Shown: positions 54,683 to 62,988, numbered from the stretch's first letter. The stretch: 64,000 bases of DNA from Arboricoccus pini (GCF_900187945.1 NZ_FYEH01000004.1:62001-126000); one strand, 5' to 3'. Translations and numbers: made by a program. Notes: generated by a model not told the origin, from the letters alone.

Positions 54683-55486
54683 CTATGACTTTCCCTGGAG
54701 ACTCGCGGTCGTCAGCGCCTGCGCGATCGTCACATTCAGCGTGACGTCATCGAAGGGTTTGGTGATGAGGAAGGCGGGCTCGGGCCTCTCGCCCGTCAGC
54801 AACCGCTCGGGATAGGCGGTCACGAAAATGACCGGCAACGTAACCTCACTCAGGATCTCCTGGACCGCTTCCAGTCCAGAGCTGTCATCGGCCAGCTGAA
54901 TGTCGGCAAGGACCAGGCCCGGATTGCCGCTCCGCGCCATCTCGACCGCCTCCTTGTGGGTCGTGGCGATACCAACGACGGTGTGGCCGCTTTGGCTGAC
55001 CGTGGAGGAGATATCGAGCGCAATCACGGGCTCGTCCTCGATGATCAAGATACGCGTCGCCGGTTGGCGGCGAAGCGATTCCTTGGCTTCCCCCAGGATC
55101 AGGCCCGCATCCTCCAGCGACAGATCGACGATTTGGGCGGCATCCCCGAGGCTGAAGCCCTCCAACGTCGTCAAGAGGAGAAGATGTCGACCCAACGGCA
55201 AGAGGCCGCTCAGCCTGGAATCCAGAACCGCGTGTCCCTCGGTCCGGTACGTGGTCTGGCTGTTCGATGGCGCGCAAGCTAATTTGAGCGTCGCATTCAA
55301 CGCCCGAAACAACGCGACCTTGACGCCCAGGCGTTCGATCGGTTCACGTTCATTCAGCAGCCGTTGCAGCGCCTCCTTGACCTGGTCGTCGGCGATCGCC
55401 TGGCTGCCCAGCACGGCACGGGCGAACCGCCTCATGAACGGCACCTCGCTTGCGATCTCCCGTGTCACGTCATGCATCGAGGACAT
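54683..55486 (-). CDS. phyR: Response regulator PhyR (sigma-mimic anti-anti-sigma factor)
   Basis: A 267-residue protein. The N-terminal ~140 residues are a degenerate EcfG-like sigma mimic (MRRFARAVLGSQAIADDQV, TTLEGFSLGDAAQIVDLSLE); the C-terminal receiver has RILIIEDEPVIALDI, phosphoacceptor Asp in VLADIQLADDSSG, and FVTAYPERLL with the FATGUY-type Thr-x-Tyr motif, then Lys in LITKPF. On phosphorylation it binds NepR and frees EcfG. Forty-four bp separate it from nepR upstream; the kinase follows immediately. Confidence 0.94.
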   Translation of the reverse strand: MSSMHDVTREIASEVPFMRRFARAVLGSQAIADDQVKEALQRLLNEREPIERLGVKVALFRALNATLKLACAPSNSQTTYRTEGHAVLDSRLSGLLPLGRHLLLLTTLEGFSLGDAAQIVDLSLEDAGLILGEAKESLRRQPATRILIIEDEPVIALDISSTVSQSGHTVVGIATTHKEAVEMARSGNPGLVLADIQLADDSSGLEAVQEILSEVTLPVIFVTAYPERLLTGERPEPAFLITKPFDDVTLNVTIAQALTTASLQGKS

Positions 55487-55530
55487 GTTTGCTCCAGCCT
55501 GGCCACCCGCGCCAACTCCCGATTTGGAAG

Positions 55531-55749
55531 CTAGTCTTTTTGCCCGTCCTTCTTCGCCGGCTCGCGCTCGCGAAAACCTTCGATCAGCCTGGCGATCTCG
55601 TCCGGCACGGCCTCGTTCAGGACCGGATCATAAAGCCCGTGCAATTGCTTGCCCAACCAGCGTTCAAAAGCGGGGTCGGCCTTCTTATTGCTCTGGCCGC
55701 TTGGCTCTGGCACTGGCTTTGGCCCTTTCGCATGTCGGTTCGACGTCAT
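55531..55749 (-). CDS. nepR: Anti-sigma factor NepR
   Basis: A 72-residue protein with the NepR core: WLGKQLHGLYDPVLNEAVPD followed by EIARLIEGF. The flanks are charged and disordered, as is usual. NepR sequesters EcfG in unstressed cells and is titrated by phosphorylated PhyR. ATG 55749 is the start; a candidate EcfG promoter lies 44 bp upstream. It is the first gene of the stress locus, all on one strand, unlike the frequent layout in which phyR is divergent from nepR-ecfG. Confidence 0.92.
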   Translation of the reverse strand: MTSNRHAKGPKPVPEPSGQSNKKADPAFERWLGKQLHGLYDPVLNEAVPDEIARLIEGFREREPAKKDGQKD

Positions 55750-55792
55750 TCGACCAGCAGGTCCATTCTGGATCGAGCAGCTTCCACCAACG

Positions 55793-55817
55793 AACGGGAC
55801 ATGTGATCAAAGGTTCG
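55793..55817 (-). promoter_or_regulatory. Candidate EcfG promoter of nepR-phyR
   Basis: Minus strand CGAAC, 16 bases, CGTT: one mismatch from GGAAC-N16/17-CGTT. It ends 44 bp before the nepR start, in a short region that has no other purpose apparent. Confidence 0.6.
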
Positions 55818-55903
55818 ATCCGTGCGGCAATTTAAACCGCAGCGTGGCATCACGCTTCGTCCGAGCGACCGGACGCAGCGCCCTTTGAACCTGAGGAACG
55901 GTC

Positions 55904-56857
55904 TCAAGAGCCGGGCTGCCGCAAGCCGCGCGCGGCAGCCTGCGCCACCTCGTCCATGACGCGCGCCACCGCCGGTACGCGCGCCGCCCAATGCAGACAG
56001 CCATGCGTCAGCCCGCGCCAACGCCTATAGTCGACATCGCCCCCGGCCTCGATAAGGCGGACAGCCAACGCCACGCTATCGTCGGCTAAGGGGTCGCAAG
56101 TGGCGGCACCGACCAAGAGCGGCGGCAGGCCGGTGAAATCCGCATCTCCTTCCAGAGGGGCGAGAAAGGGATCGTCTGAGCCGGTCGAGCCGGCATAAAG
56201 GCCCCAAAACCACCGCATAGCCGCAACCGAGAGGCCATAGGCGTCGCTGCCATAGCGTTGATACGAAGCGGTTTCGAAGTGACGACCATAGGCCCCGTAG
56301 AGGAGGCCCAGCCAGTCGACATTGCGTTGCCCTTGGGCGCGCAGTCGCAATGACGCGGCAAGCGCCAGGGTGGCGCCAGCGGAATCGCCTGCCACGCCCA
56401 GGGCGCCCGGCGCGAATTGCCTTCCCTCACCGCGCAGCCAGTCGATCGTCGTCAACACGTCGTCGAGGGCAGCTGGATAGGGGTGTTCGGGTGCCAGCCG
56501 ATAGTCGAGGCTGACGAGCCGGAAGCCGCCGGCGGCGGCTAGGCGGCGGCAGATGCCGTCATGCGATTCGATCGACCCCAGGACCCAGCCGCCACCATGC
56601 AGATAGAGCAGCGTACCCGTGGCGGCGGCGTCCTTCGCATAGAGGCGCAGCCGGAGCGGCGCTCCGTCGGTCGGCACCAGATGGTCCTCGACCAGCGGCA
56701 GTGCGGGGGCAGTGGCGTTCCAAGGTGCGTTGCGCTCCAAGGTCAGCTTTCGCGCCAGCACGGGATCGTCCGAGGCGCCCACCCGCCGTTCGGCCAGAAT
56801 CGACCGGATCGCCGGATCGACCTCCGCCATGGAATCTTCAAGATCTGGATCGATCAT
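55904..56857 (-). CDS. Alpha/beta hydrolase, hormone-sensitive-lipase-like (fold-3) family
   Basis: A 317-residue esterase-like enzyme. The oxyanion motif HGGGWVLGSIESHD, nucleophile GDSAG, acid in TCDPLADDSV and His in GLTHGCLHW are all in place. ATG 56857 gives MIDPDLEDSM; the frame upstream runs into the neighbouring hydrolase. It sits 11 bp downstream of a second alpha/beta hydrolase and is co-transcribed with it. Substrate unknown; this family cleaves short-chain esters. Confidence 0.88.
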   Translation of the reverse strand: MIDPDLEDSMAEVDPAIRSILAERRVGASDDPVLARKLTLERNAPWNATAPALPLVEDHLVPTDGAPLRLRLYAKDAAATGTLLYLHGGGWVLGSIESHDGICRRLAAAGGFRLVSLDYRLAPEHPYPAALDDVLTTIDWLRGEGRQFAPGALGVAGDSAGATLALAASLRLRAQGQRNVDWLGLLYGAYGRHFETASYQRYGSDAYGLSVAAMRWFWGLYAGSTGSDDPFLAPLEGDADFTGLPPLLVGAATCDPLADDSVALAVRLIEAGGDVDYRRWRGLTHGCLHWAARVPAVARVMDEVAQAAARGLRQPGS

Positions 56858-56868
56858 GGGCAACGGGC

Positions 56869-57747
56869 TCAGTCCCAGGCGCCGGACGCGATCCGTTCGG
56901 CGTGATTGATTACGAGCGAAATGTGGGTCTCGTCGGGAAGGACGAGATGACGCGCATCCGGCAAATGCCGGCGCCACCAAGCCCCCTGTCCCGCCCCGAC
57001 GACATTGTCGGCACCGCCCTCGAGAATCAAGGTCGGCGCGGCAATCTTCGCAAGGTCGAAATCCCAGGCCGTGGTCAAGGTCGCTATGTCGATGACGAGG
57101 CCGGCAGTGCCGTTGCGCGTGCCTTCGCGGTAGGAGGCGAACAGCCGTTCGGCAACCTTGTCTGGGTCGGCGGCGCGGATCGGCCCGAGGTCGCGGCGAA
57201 TGGCCATGCGACCAAGTCGCTGATCGAGGCCGCTCCGGCGTACGCGCCGAAGAAGATGGGGCATGAAAACGCGCAAGAGGCGGAGATGGCGGCGCGCGCG
57301 CAAGATCAGCCCTGCCCGGCCGTCGCCGATGGCGCTGGGATCGGCTAGCGCGCAGACCAGCGAGAGATGCGCCACGCGATCACCGAGGACGGCAGCAGCG
57401 GCAGCGGCGAAAGGGCCGCCGGCGGAGACGCCCACCAAGCGGCAGGCGGTGATGCCAAGGCGGTCTAGCGCCAAGGCGATGCGCTCGCCAAAATCGGTGA
57501 GACTTAAAGGATCGGCCGCCGCCGTGGACCCGCCATAGCCAATACGGTCGAAGGCCACAATATTGCCGAGCGGCCGCATCGCGGCCCGTGGTTCCAGTCT
57601 GGAGCCCATAAAGCCGTGCAGGTAGACCGTCGGCAACTGCTCTCTGGTGCCGTACTCCGCCGCCAGCAACTGGCCTTTTGGGCCGAGATCGATCTGGTGC
57701 TGGGCGAAGTCGTCGCCCGAACGCATCGTCCGCAGCATTATATCCAT
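56869..57747 (-). CDS. Alpha/beta fold hydrolase
   Basis: A 292-residue hydrolase with HGFMGSRLEPR (oxyanion region), FDRIGYGGST, nucleophile Ser in LVGVSAGGPFA, candidate acid in LEGGADNVVG and His in DETHISLV. The order and spacing fit the classic alpha/beta hydrolase fold (epoxide hydrolase/proline iminopeptidase group); the reaction cannot be named. It starts at ATG 57747, 84 bp after rlpA-like, with a hairpin between. Confidence 0.85.
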   Translation of the reverse strand: MDIMLRTMRSGDDFAQHQIDLGPKGQLLAAEYGTREQLPTVYLHGFMGSRLEPRAAMRPLGNIVAFDRIGYGGSTAAADPLSLTDFGERIALALDRLGITACRLVGVSAGGPFAAAAAAVLGDRVAHLSLVCALADPSAIGDGRAGLILRARRHLRLLRVFMPHLLRRVRRSGLDQRLGRMAIRRDLGPIRAADPDKVAERLFASYREGTRNGTAGLVIDIATLTTAWDFDLAKIAAPTLILEGGADNVVGAGQGAWWRRHLPDARHLVLPDETHISLVINHAERIASGAWD

Positions 57748-57757
57748 GAGCAGGCTC

Positions 57758-57778
57758 TCCTTGTCACGACGACAAGGA
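57758..57778 (-). terminator. Hairpin after the RlpA-like gene
   Basis: TCCTTGTC and GACAAGGA form an 8-bp stem with a five-base loop (57758-57765 and 57771-57778). Without a T-run it is a weak terminator candidate. Confidence 0.4.
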
Positions 57779-57830
57779 CTGGCCTCGATACCTAGCCGAG
57801 ACGATTGAAGGTTTGAAGATCCGGCGGGTT

Positions 57831-58298
57831 CTAGAAAGCTGGCAGATTGCCCGCATCGTTGGTGTTCGACGCATCTGCGGTGGTGTCGTCCGAACTCGGC
57901 TCGTCGACGCGCTCGATCCGCACACGGGCCACACCCGATCGCGTCATGCCGAGGTCGCGGGCGGCGGCACGCGAGAGATCGATGACCCGGCCGGGAACGA
58001 AGGGCCCTCGATCATTGATGAGAACAGTTACCGAGCGACCGTTCTGTAGGTTGGTCACCATCACGGTGGACCCTAGCGGCAACCGCCGATGGGCCGCTGT
58101 CAGCGCGTTCTGGTCGAAGGAATCACCACTTGCCGTCTGTCGACCATGGAGCCCGGGGCCATACCAGGAGGCCTTACCTACCTGTGAAAAGCCGTCATTA
58201 TCCGCGTTTCTGTCACCACTTGCGGTTTCCGCAAAAGAGGGCGTGATCAAGATACCGGACAAGACCGCAACCATACTCATAGTCGCGATCGGGTTCAT
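57831..58298 (-). CDS. RlpA-like double-psi beta-barrel protein
   Basis: A 155-residue exported protein. A signal sequence (MNPIATMSMVAVLSGILITPSFA, cleavage after ~23, shown here only to describe its position) precedes the barrel with GKASWYGPGLHGRQTASG, LPLGSTVMVTNL, VLINDRGPFVPGRVIDLS and AARDLGM. The catalytic-type Asp in NDRGPF is kept. RlpA proteins bind or cleave denuded septal glycan. The SPOR domain is absent. No lipobox Cys is seen, so it is probably periplasmic rather than a lipoprotein. Confidence 0.9.
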   Translation of the reverse strand: MNPIATMSMVAVLSGILITPSFAETASGDRNADNDGFSQVGKASWYGPGLHGRQTASGDSFDQNALTAAHRRLPLGSTVMVTNLQNGRSVTVLINDRGPFVPGRVIDLSRAAARDLGMTRSGVARVRIERVDEPSSDDTTADASNTNDAGNLPAF

Positions 58299-58696
58299 TG
58301 GCGTTCCTCAAATCATTCTTGCTGCCTGCGATAAACACGATCTCAGTCGAATGGGCCACCCCCTTTTTGCAGATCATGTTTTTACCAAGCCCACATGACA
58401 CGTCTTTTACGAAGCCTGCATGCTGGATTCGCAATGCCTGGAGATAAGAAATTCTACTTGGATATTTACTTCAGTATTCTTGTTTTTATCTTTTCAACCA
58501 AGGTCAGCTTAGTCATATGCCGGCGCTGGGCCGAGAGAGCCGGCAAGCTGTGGCGGGCCGCATTTGGGCGAATTTTTAATTCGTGGCGCGCATGGATTTT
58601 CACCACATGGTGGATAATATTCACGTTTTATCTCGCCTTGCGCTAGTCGAACCGCTGGCCGGGGGGTCGTCCGGCGGCTCGGCCCCCAGGTCTGGA
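58299..58696. other. 398-bp AT-richer stretch upstream of the RlpA-like gene
   Basis: Composition drops clearly below the rest of the window, especially 58440-58520. It holds only the doubtful small open frame at 58395-58646. No repeat or RNA signature was recognised. Confidence 0.4.
58395..58646 (+). CDS. Doubtful small membrane protein
   Basis: An 83-codon frame encoding two hydrophobic stretches (LDIYFSILVFIFSTKVSLVI and WIFTTWWIIFTFYLAL) with basic flanks. No good ribosome-binding site precedes the ATG and I do not recognise a family. The AT-rich DNA would produce hydrophobic residues by chance. Listed as a possible gene of unknown function only. Confidence 0.22.
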   Translation: MTRLLRSLHAGFAMPGDKKFYLDIYFSILVFIFSTKVSLVICRRWAERAGKLWRAAFGRIFNSWRAWIFTTWWIIFTFYLALR

Positions 58697-60292
58697 CTAG
58701 GCGACTTTGTCGATGTTCCAAAAATGCGGTGCTGTACCCGGCAGCACGCCGCTCAGCCGCTGATGGATCGCCATCGGCAATTTGTACTGGCCGAGATAGG
58801 CGTGCGTGCCCAACTCCTGCAGGGCATAGAGTTGGATGGCGCGCGCTTGTTCCTGCTCAGCCGCAAGATCGGGCGCCTCGACGAAACGCCGCTTCATCTC
58901 CTCAAGCCGCGGATCATCGAACCAGCCGTCATAGCCGGTCTCGCCCGTGGCATTCAGCGTGGCCGTGCTGATGGGATCGAGGGCGTCGACCGAATTGGCC
59001 GTACCGAGGAAGATCGACCATCCTCCGGCGGTGGGTGCTGCCTTGGAATGGCGGCGATCGAGATAGGCCTGCCAGCCGAGGGGGACCATCTGTACCTTGA
59101 AGCCGCCGCGCTCGAGGAGTTGCCGTGCCACCGGCGCCAACTGGCTGAGGACGGGTTGGTCCAGGGGGTGGAGCAGGACGATAGGCGCTCCGGCATAGCC
59201 GACCTCGCGCAAAAGGCGCTTGCACCGCTCGAAATCCGATTTCAACAGCGACACACCGCCTTCCGGGGTGGCAAGAGGCGTGTCACAGACGAACATGGCC
59301 GGGCAGGACTCGTAATAGAGCGGATCGCCGATAGCGCTCTTAAGAAAATCCTCCTGATTGAGGCATGCGATCGCCGCTTGGCGCAGGCGGGGATCGGCAA
59401 AGGGCGGCCATAGCGGATTGAAGCGCAGGAAAAGCTGGTTGCCTAAGGCATTTTGCTCGAGCAGCACCGTCTCGGCATCATCCTTGAGAACGTCGAGCTG
59501 GTCGATTGGCGGCTGCTCGATCATGTCGAGCTCGCCCGCCAGGAGCGCATTGACGGCCGATTGCGGGTCGGCGGCAAAAACGCACTCCACCCGATCCAGA
59601 TGGACGACCTTGCCACCCGCCTCCCATGAGGGCGCCTCGGGGCGCGGCGAATAGCCGGCAAAGCGGTCATAGACGGCGATGGTGCCTGGCTTCCAGCGGG
59701 CGGCATCGAAGGTGAAGGGGCCGGAACCCACCTGCTCGGCCACGGCCTGGTCGGGCGGCGTTTCCGCCAGCCGCTCGGGCATGATGAAAAGCACGCGCGT
59801 CGAGGGACCGCCCAAGGCGTGAAGCACCAGGCCGAAGCGCCGCTCGAGAACGATCTCGAAGCTGACACTGTCCAGGACCGTCATGCGACGGACCGCGCGC
59901 AGCAGCATCTGCCCCAGGGTATCGCGAGCAGCCCAGCGCCTGATCGAGGCCACGGCATCGGCGGCGGTGACGGGCCGATCGTCGTGGAACAGCAGCCCCT
60001 CGCGCAGGGTGAAGCGATAGACGAGCCCGTCCTCACTGACTTCGTAACGCTCCACCATCTGCGGCTGAATATGGCCGTCGGCATCCATGGCAAAGAGCGT
60101 GTCGTAGATCATGTAGGCATGGTTGCGCGTGGCATAGCTGCCGCTCTGCACGGGATCGAGCGAGCGCAACTCGTTCAGCATGGCGGCACGCAGGACTTTG
60201 CGCTTGCGGGCCTGTGCCGGACGAAACCCGAAAAGGGCGCCGCCCAGAAGGCTGGCACCGGTCGCTTGCAGGGCCAGGCGGCGCGAAATCAT
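58697..60292 (-). CDS. Substrate-binding protein of a peptide/nickel-type ABC transporter (SBP family 5)
   Basis: A 531-residue periplasmic binding protein. The twin-Arg-like signal MISRRLALQATGASLLGGA is followed by the family 5 pattern: RAAMLNELRSLDPVQSGSYA, YDTLFAMDADGHIQPQMVER, YRFTLREGLLFHDDRPVTAA, and C-terminal AYLGQYKLPMAIHQRL. Family members bind oligopeptides, nickel, opines or haem. No permease or ATPase genes are adjacent, so it is an orphan here. ATG 60292 starts the signal. Confidence 0.88.
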   Translation of the reverse strand: MISRRLALQATGASLLGGALFGFRPAQARKRKVLRAAMLNELRSLDPVQSGSYATRNHAYMIYDTLFAMDADGHIQPQMVERYEVSEDGLVYRFTLREGLLFHDDRPVTAADAVASIRRWAARDTLGQMLLRAVRRMTVLDSVSFEIVLERRFGLVLHALGGPSTRVLFIMPERLAETPPDQAVAEQVGSGPFTFDAARWKPGTIAVYDRFAGYSPRPEAPSWEAGGKVVHLDRVECVFAADPQSAVNALLAGELDMIEQPPIDQLDVLKDDAETVLLEQNALGNQLFLRFNPLWPPFADPRLRQAAIACLNQEDFLKSAIGDPLYYESCPAMFVCDTPLATPEGGVSLLKSDFERCKRLLREVGYAGAPIVLLHPLDQPVLSQLAPVARQLLERGGFKVQMVPLGWQAYLDRRHSKAAPTAGGWSIFLGTANSVDALDPISTATLNATGETGYDGWFDDPRLEEMKRRFVEAPDLAAEQEQARAIQLYALQELGTHAYLGQYKLPMAIHQRLSGVLPGTAPHFWNIDKVA

Positions 60293-60388
60293 CGACGCTC
60301 CATCTGCCGGGCCGCTTGCGGCCCTTGGACTACGTCAGTTCAGGAAACCAAAAGTCGCAGGCGTGGTCCAATGACCCAGAGCCGGCAA

Positions 60389-60404
60389 ATGGTCCAGGGA
60401 CCAT
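60389..60404. terminator. Hairpin downstream of tRNA-Leu
   Basis: ATGGTCC/GGACCAT with a two-base gap, inside a looser GCC/GGC pairing. On the minus strand it lies 24 bp beyond the tRNA 3' end and could end its transcript; there is no T-run. Confidence 0.35.
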
Positions 60405-60427
60405 GGGCTGGCAAGATGCCTTCAATA

Positions 60428-60514
60428 TGGTGCGGTCGAGAAGACTCGAACTTCCACGCCCTTGCGGGCGCCAGCCCCTCAAGCTGGTGCGTCTACCAAT
60501 TCCGCCACGACCGC
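60428..60514 (-). tRNA. tRNA-Leu, anticodon GAG
   Basis: On the minus strand the acceptor arms GCGGTCG and CGACCGC pair over seven bases, followed by A and encoded CCA. The D arm has TGGCGGAATTGGTAGACGC, the anticodon stem CCAGC/GCTGG encloses TTGAGGG (GAG), a long variable arm with CGCCC/GGGCG is present, and the T loop is TTCGAGT. Length 87 including CCA. Long variable arm and anticodon agree on leucine. Confidence 0.96.
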
Positions 60515-60604
60515 ACGCGACTGAAACCGCGTGGTTCCACGCGAGGGCCGTGAGGTAGCAAAAGCCTTGCTGACTTGCAAGCGGCTGCCAGACGTGATCT
60601 TCAA

Positions 60605-61321
60605 ATGCGCATCATGTGCGCTGAACGCTCCTTACCGGCCGACGCGGCCTCGGCCACCAATCTGGCGGATTGGGAGGTGGCCCAAGCACCCGTCCCCTAT
60701 CCTCAGGCCCTGGCCCGTATGGAGGCGCATGCCGACGCCATTCGCGCCGGCACCGCCTCGGATCTCGTCTGGCTGCTTGAGCACGAGCCGGTCTACACGG
60801 CCGGGACGAGTGCTGATCCCAGGGAGTTGATCGGTCGGCCCGACATTCCCGTCTTCGAAGCAGGACGCGGCGGCCGTTACACCTATCACGGGCCCGGCCA
60901 GCGGGTTGCCTATCTGATCCTCGACCTCAAACCCTATGGCAGCGACCTTAGGCGGCATGTGTGGCGGCTGGAAGAAATGGTGATCCGCACACTGGCCGAG
61001 TTCGATATCAAGGCGGAGCGACGCCAAGGCAGGATCGGCGTGTGGGTCGAGACGCAAGAAGGCGAGATGAAGATTGCCGCCATCGGCGTGCGCGTGCGCC
61101 GCTGGGTCGCCTTTCACGGACTCTCCTTGAATGTCGATCCGGCGCTGGCGGACTTCGCCGGCATCGTGCCCTGCGGCATTGCCGAGTTCGGTGTCACCTC
61201 CATGGCGGCCCTTGGCAGGCCCGCCCCCATGACCGCCGTCGACGCTGCGCTGCTTCGTCATTTCAAGGCGGTGTTCGGCCAGGATCGGCAAGCTGGCAAC
61301 GTTGCCGCCCTCTCGCTATGA
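60605..61321 (+). CDS. lipB: Lipoyl(octanoyl) transferase
   Basis: A 238-residue enzyme transferring octanoate from acyl carrier protein to lipoyl domains. Motifs: VWLLEHEPVYTAGTSAD, GRGGRYTYHGPGQRVAYLI, the catalytic Lys in KIAAIGVRVRRW, FHGLSLNV and the catalytic Cys in GIVPCGIAEFGVTS. Starts at ATG 60605 or 60614 are equally possible. It is divergent from tRNA-Leu and is followed by a DUF1192 gene 37 bp later. Confidence 0.95.
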   Translation: MRIMCAERSLPADAASATNLADWEVAQAPVPYPQALARMEAHADAIRAGTASDLVWLLEHEPVYTAGTSADPRELIGRPDIPVFEAGRGGRYTYHGPGQRVAYLILDLKPYGSDLRRHVWRLEEMVIRTLAEFDIKAERRQGRIGVWVETQEGEMKIAAIGVRVRRWVAFHGLSLNVDPALADFAGIVPCGIAEFGVTSMAALGRPAPMTAVDAALLRHFKAVFGQDRQAGNVAALSL

Positions 61322-61358
61322 GCAAAGGCCAGGGTTTGCATGATCGAGGAGGCGCGCC

Positions 61359-61553
61359 ATGGACGAGGAAGACATGCCGAGCAAGACGGCGGTGGGGCCG
61401 GGCTTGCCACGCCCGCTGAACGGGCTGTCAGTTGAGGAGCTCGAGAAATACCTGACCACGCTGAAGCAGGAAATCGGCCGCGTCGACGTCGAGATAGCCC
61501 GGCGGCGCGATGTGCGCGGCGCCGCCGAGGCGCTCTTCAAGCGACCTGGCTAG
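61359..61553 (+). CDS. DUF1192 family small protein
   Basis: A 64-residue acidic-start protein with the family pattern: acidic N terminus (MDEEDMPSK), then LSVEELEKYLTTLKQEIGRV and DVEIARRRDVRGAAEALFK. A single predicted coiled coil covers residues ~23-52. DUF1192 is found in alphaproteobacteria and has no assigned function. GAGGAGG lies about nine bases upstream of the ATG. Confidence 0.85.
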   Translation: MDEEDMPSKTAVGPGLPRPLNGLSVEELEKYLTTLKQEIGRVDVEIARRRDVRGAAEALFKRPG

Positions 61554-61585
61554 CGCGCGCGGCTTGAAGGGTTAGCGAAAAAGCC

Positions 61586-62092
61586 ATGCGCTTTTGCTCC
61601 TCCTGCGGCCAGCCCGTGGCCAAGATGATCCCCAAGGGTGACGAACGCGAGCGCTTCGTCTGCCTCGGCTGCGCGACCATCCACTACGTCAATCCCAAGA
61701 TCGTCGTAGGCGCGCTTTGCGTCCATGAGGACCGTATTCTTCTCTGTCGCCGGGCGATCGAGCCGCGCGTCGGTTTTTGGACCCTGCCAGCCGGCTTCAT
61801 GGAGTTGGGTGAGACGGCCGAGGAAGGGGCCGTGCGCGAGGCCATGGAAGAGGCCAATGCGAAGATCGCCATCGATGGTCTGCTTGCCATCTACAGTATC
61901 AAGCGCATCGATCAGGTGCAGATCTTCTATCACGCCCGCCTGCTCGATCCGGCGGTCAGTCCAGGCGTCGAGAGCCAGGCCGTCATGCTGGTGGGCTTTG
62001 ATGCCATTCCTTGGGACGAATTGGCCTTTCCCTCGGTCGAATGGGCGCTCAGACGCGCGATCGAGCTACGCCAGCAAGCACGTGCCGGCTGA
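61586..62092 (+). CDS. Nudix hydrolase with N-terminal zinc ribbon
   Basis: A 168-residue hydrolase. A C4 zinc ribbon (CSSCG and CLGC, residues ~4-29) precedes a Nudix domain with the box GFMELGETAEEGAVREAMEE ending in EEANA instead of the common EExG. The arrangement matches the group of zinc-ribbon Nudix proteins distinct from NudC; the SQPWPFP motif is absent. Substrate unknown. Thirty-two bp after DUF1192. Confidence 0.9.
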   Translation: MRFCSSCGQPVAKMIPKGDERERFVCLGCATIHYVNPKIVVGALCVHEDRILLCRRAIEPRVGFWTLPAGFMELGETAEEGAVREAMEEANAKIAIDGLLAIYSIKRIDQVQIFYHARLLDPAVSPGVESQAVMLVGFDAIPWDELAFPSVEWALRRAIELRQQARAG

Positions 62093-62184
62093 TGCCGGGC
62101 AGGCGCTCCCCGCGCCCGCATCCCTTGATGAAGACCGAATGCTGTGAGGAAGGATTGACAAGCCTCGGGTGGGCCCTCATCAAG

Positions 62185-62209
62185 CCTACACCATGAAGGA
62201 TGGTGTAGG
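62185..62209. repeat. Perfect 10-bp stem-loop in the Nudix-GNAT gap
   Basis: CCTACACCAT and ATGGTGTAGG flank GAAGG. It lies 93 bp after the Nudix stop in a 284-bp gap with no supportable gene. No T-run on either strand. It may be an extragenic palindrome. Confidence 0.5.
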
Positions 62210-62376
62210 GATGACGTTGGTGCGGAGCGACATGCGACGACGACGCGGGATGTACCGTCCAGCGCTTCTTCGCTGGCGTCTCGCCGGCTCTTCCTTCGCC
62301 TAGCACCGCGATCTTAAACGGGCATGGGCGAGGAAGGCGACGACGCCTCAGGTCTCGCCCCTCCTGGTAGCCCGCC

Positions 62377-62988
62377 ATGTATGACCTCACCCTCGAACGG
62401 CCCGAAGACGCACTCGCGATCGAGGACATCCTAGACCGCGCCTTCGGTCCCGACCGGCAAAAAAAGGTCTCCTATCGCTATCGCGTCGGCGTGGCGCCGA
62501 TTGCTGCCTATTGCATGGTCGCCCGCGACCAGGATCGGATCGTGGCCACCATCCGTTACTGGCCGATCCGTCTCAGCCGCCGCAAGGCATTGCTGCTCGG
62601 GCCCGTGGCCGTCGACCCGGCCCTGCAATCGCAGGGCATCGGCCGCGCCCTAATCCACGCGACGCTGGCGCGCGTGCGCGCCGCCGGCCCCTGCCTCGTC
62701 TTCCTGGTGGGCGATCCGGCCTATTACGGGCAGTTCGGTTTCAACGTCGTGCCGCCCCGGATCGTCATGCCGGACGAGGATCCCGGCCGACTCCAATGCC
62801 TGAGCCTGCGCGGCGCCAGCCTACCCGACCATGGCGCCCGCCTCTACCGCGATGCCCTGCCCCTCAGCGCCACACCCAGCCTCGAGGGCAGCCCGCCGAT
62901 CGAGCCAGGGCAGGACGAGCGGCAGGACAGCCATGAGATTCTTGTAGCGCAGCATCGATTCGGGCATCTCGCGCAGGCGGGCAGCTAG
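62377..62988 (+). CDS. GNAT family N-acetyltransferase (YhbS-like), tail overlapping the next gene antisense
   Basis: A 203-codon frame. Residues ~1-155 are a GNAT domain: LTLERPEDALAIEDILDRAF, LLLGPVAVDPALQSQGIGRA (acetyl-CoA loop QxxGxGxA type) and LVFLVGDPAYYGQFGFNVV, close to YhbS. The last ~56 codons run antisense over the 3' end of the DUF3445 gene and show no family pattern, so the tail is probably incidental to a lost earlier stop. Acceptor substrate unknown. Confidence 0.85.
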   Translation: MYDLTLERPEDALAIEDILDRAFGPDRQKKVSYRYRVGVAPIAAYCMVARDQDRIVATIRYWPIRLSRRKALLLGPVAVDPALQSQGIGRALIHATLARVRAAGPCLVFLVGDPAYYGQFGFNVVPPRIVMPDEDPGRLQCLSLRGASLPDHGARLYRDALPLSATPSLEGSPPIEPGQDERQDSHEILVAQHRFGHLAQAGS

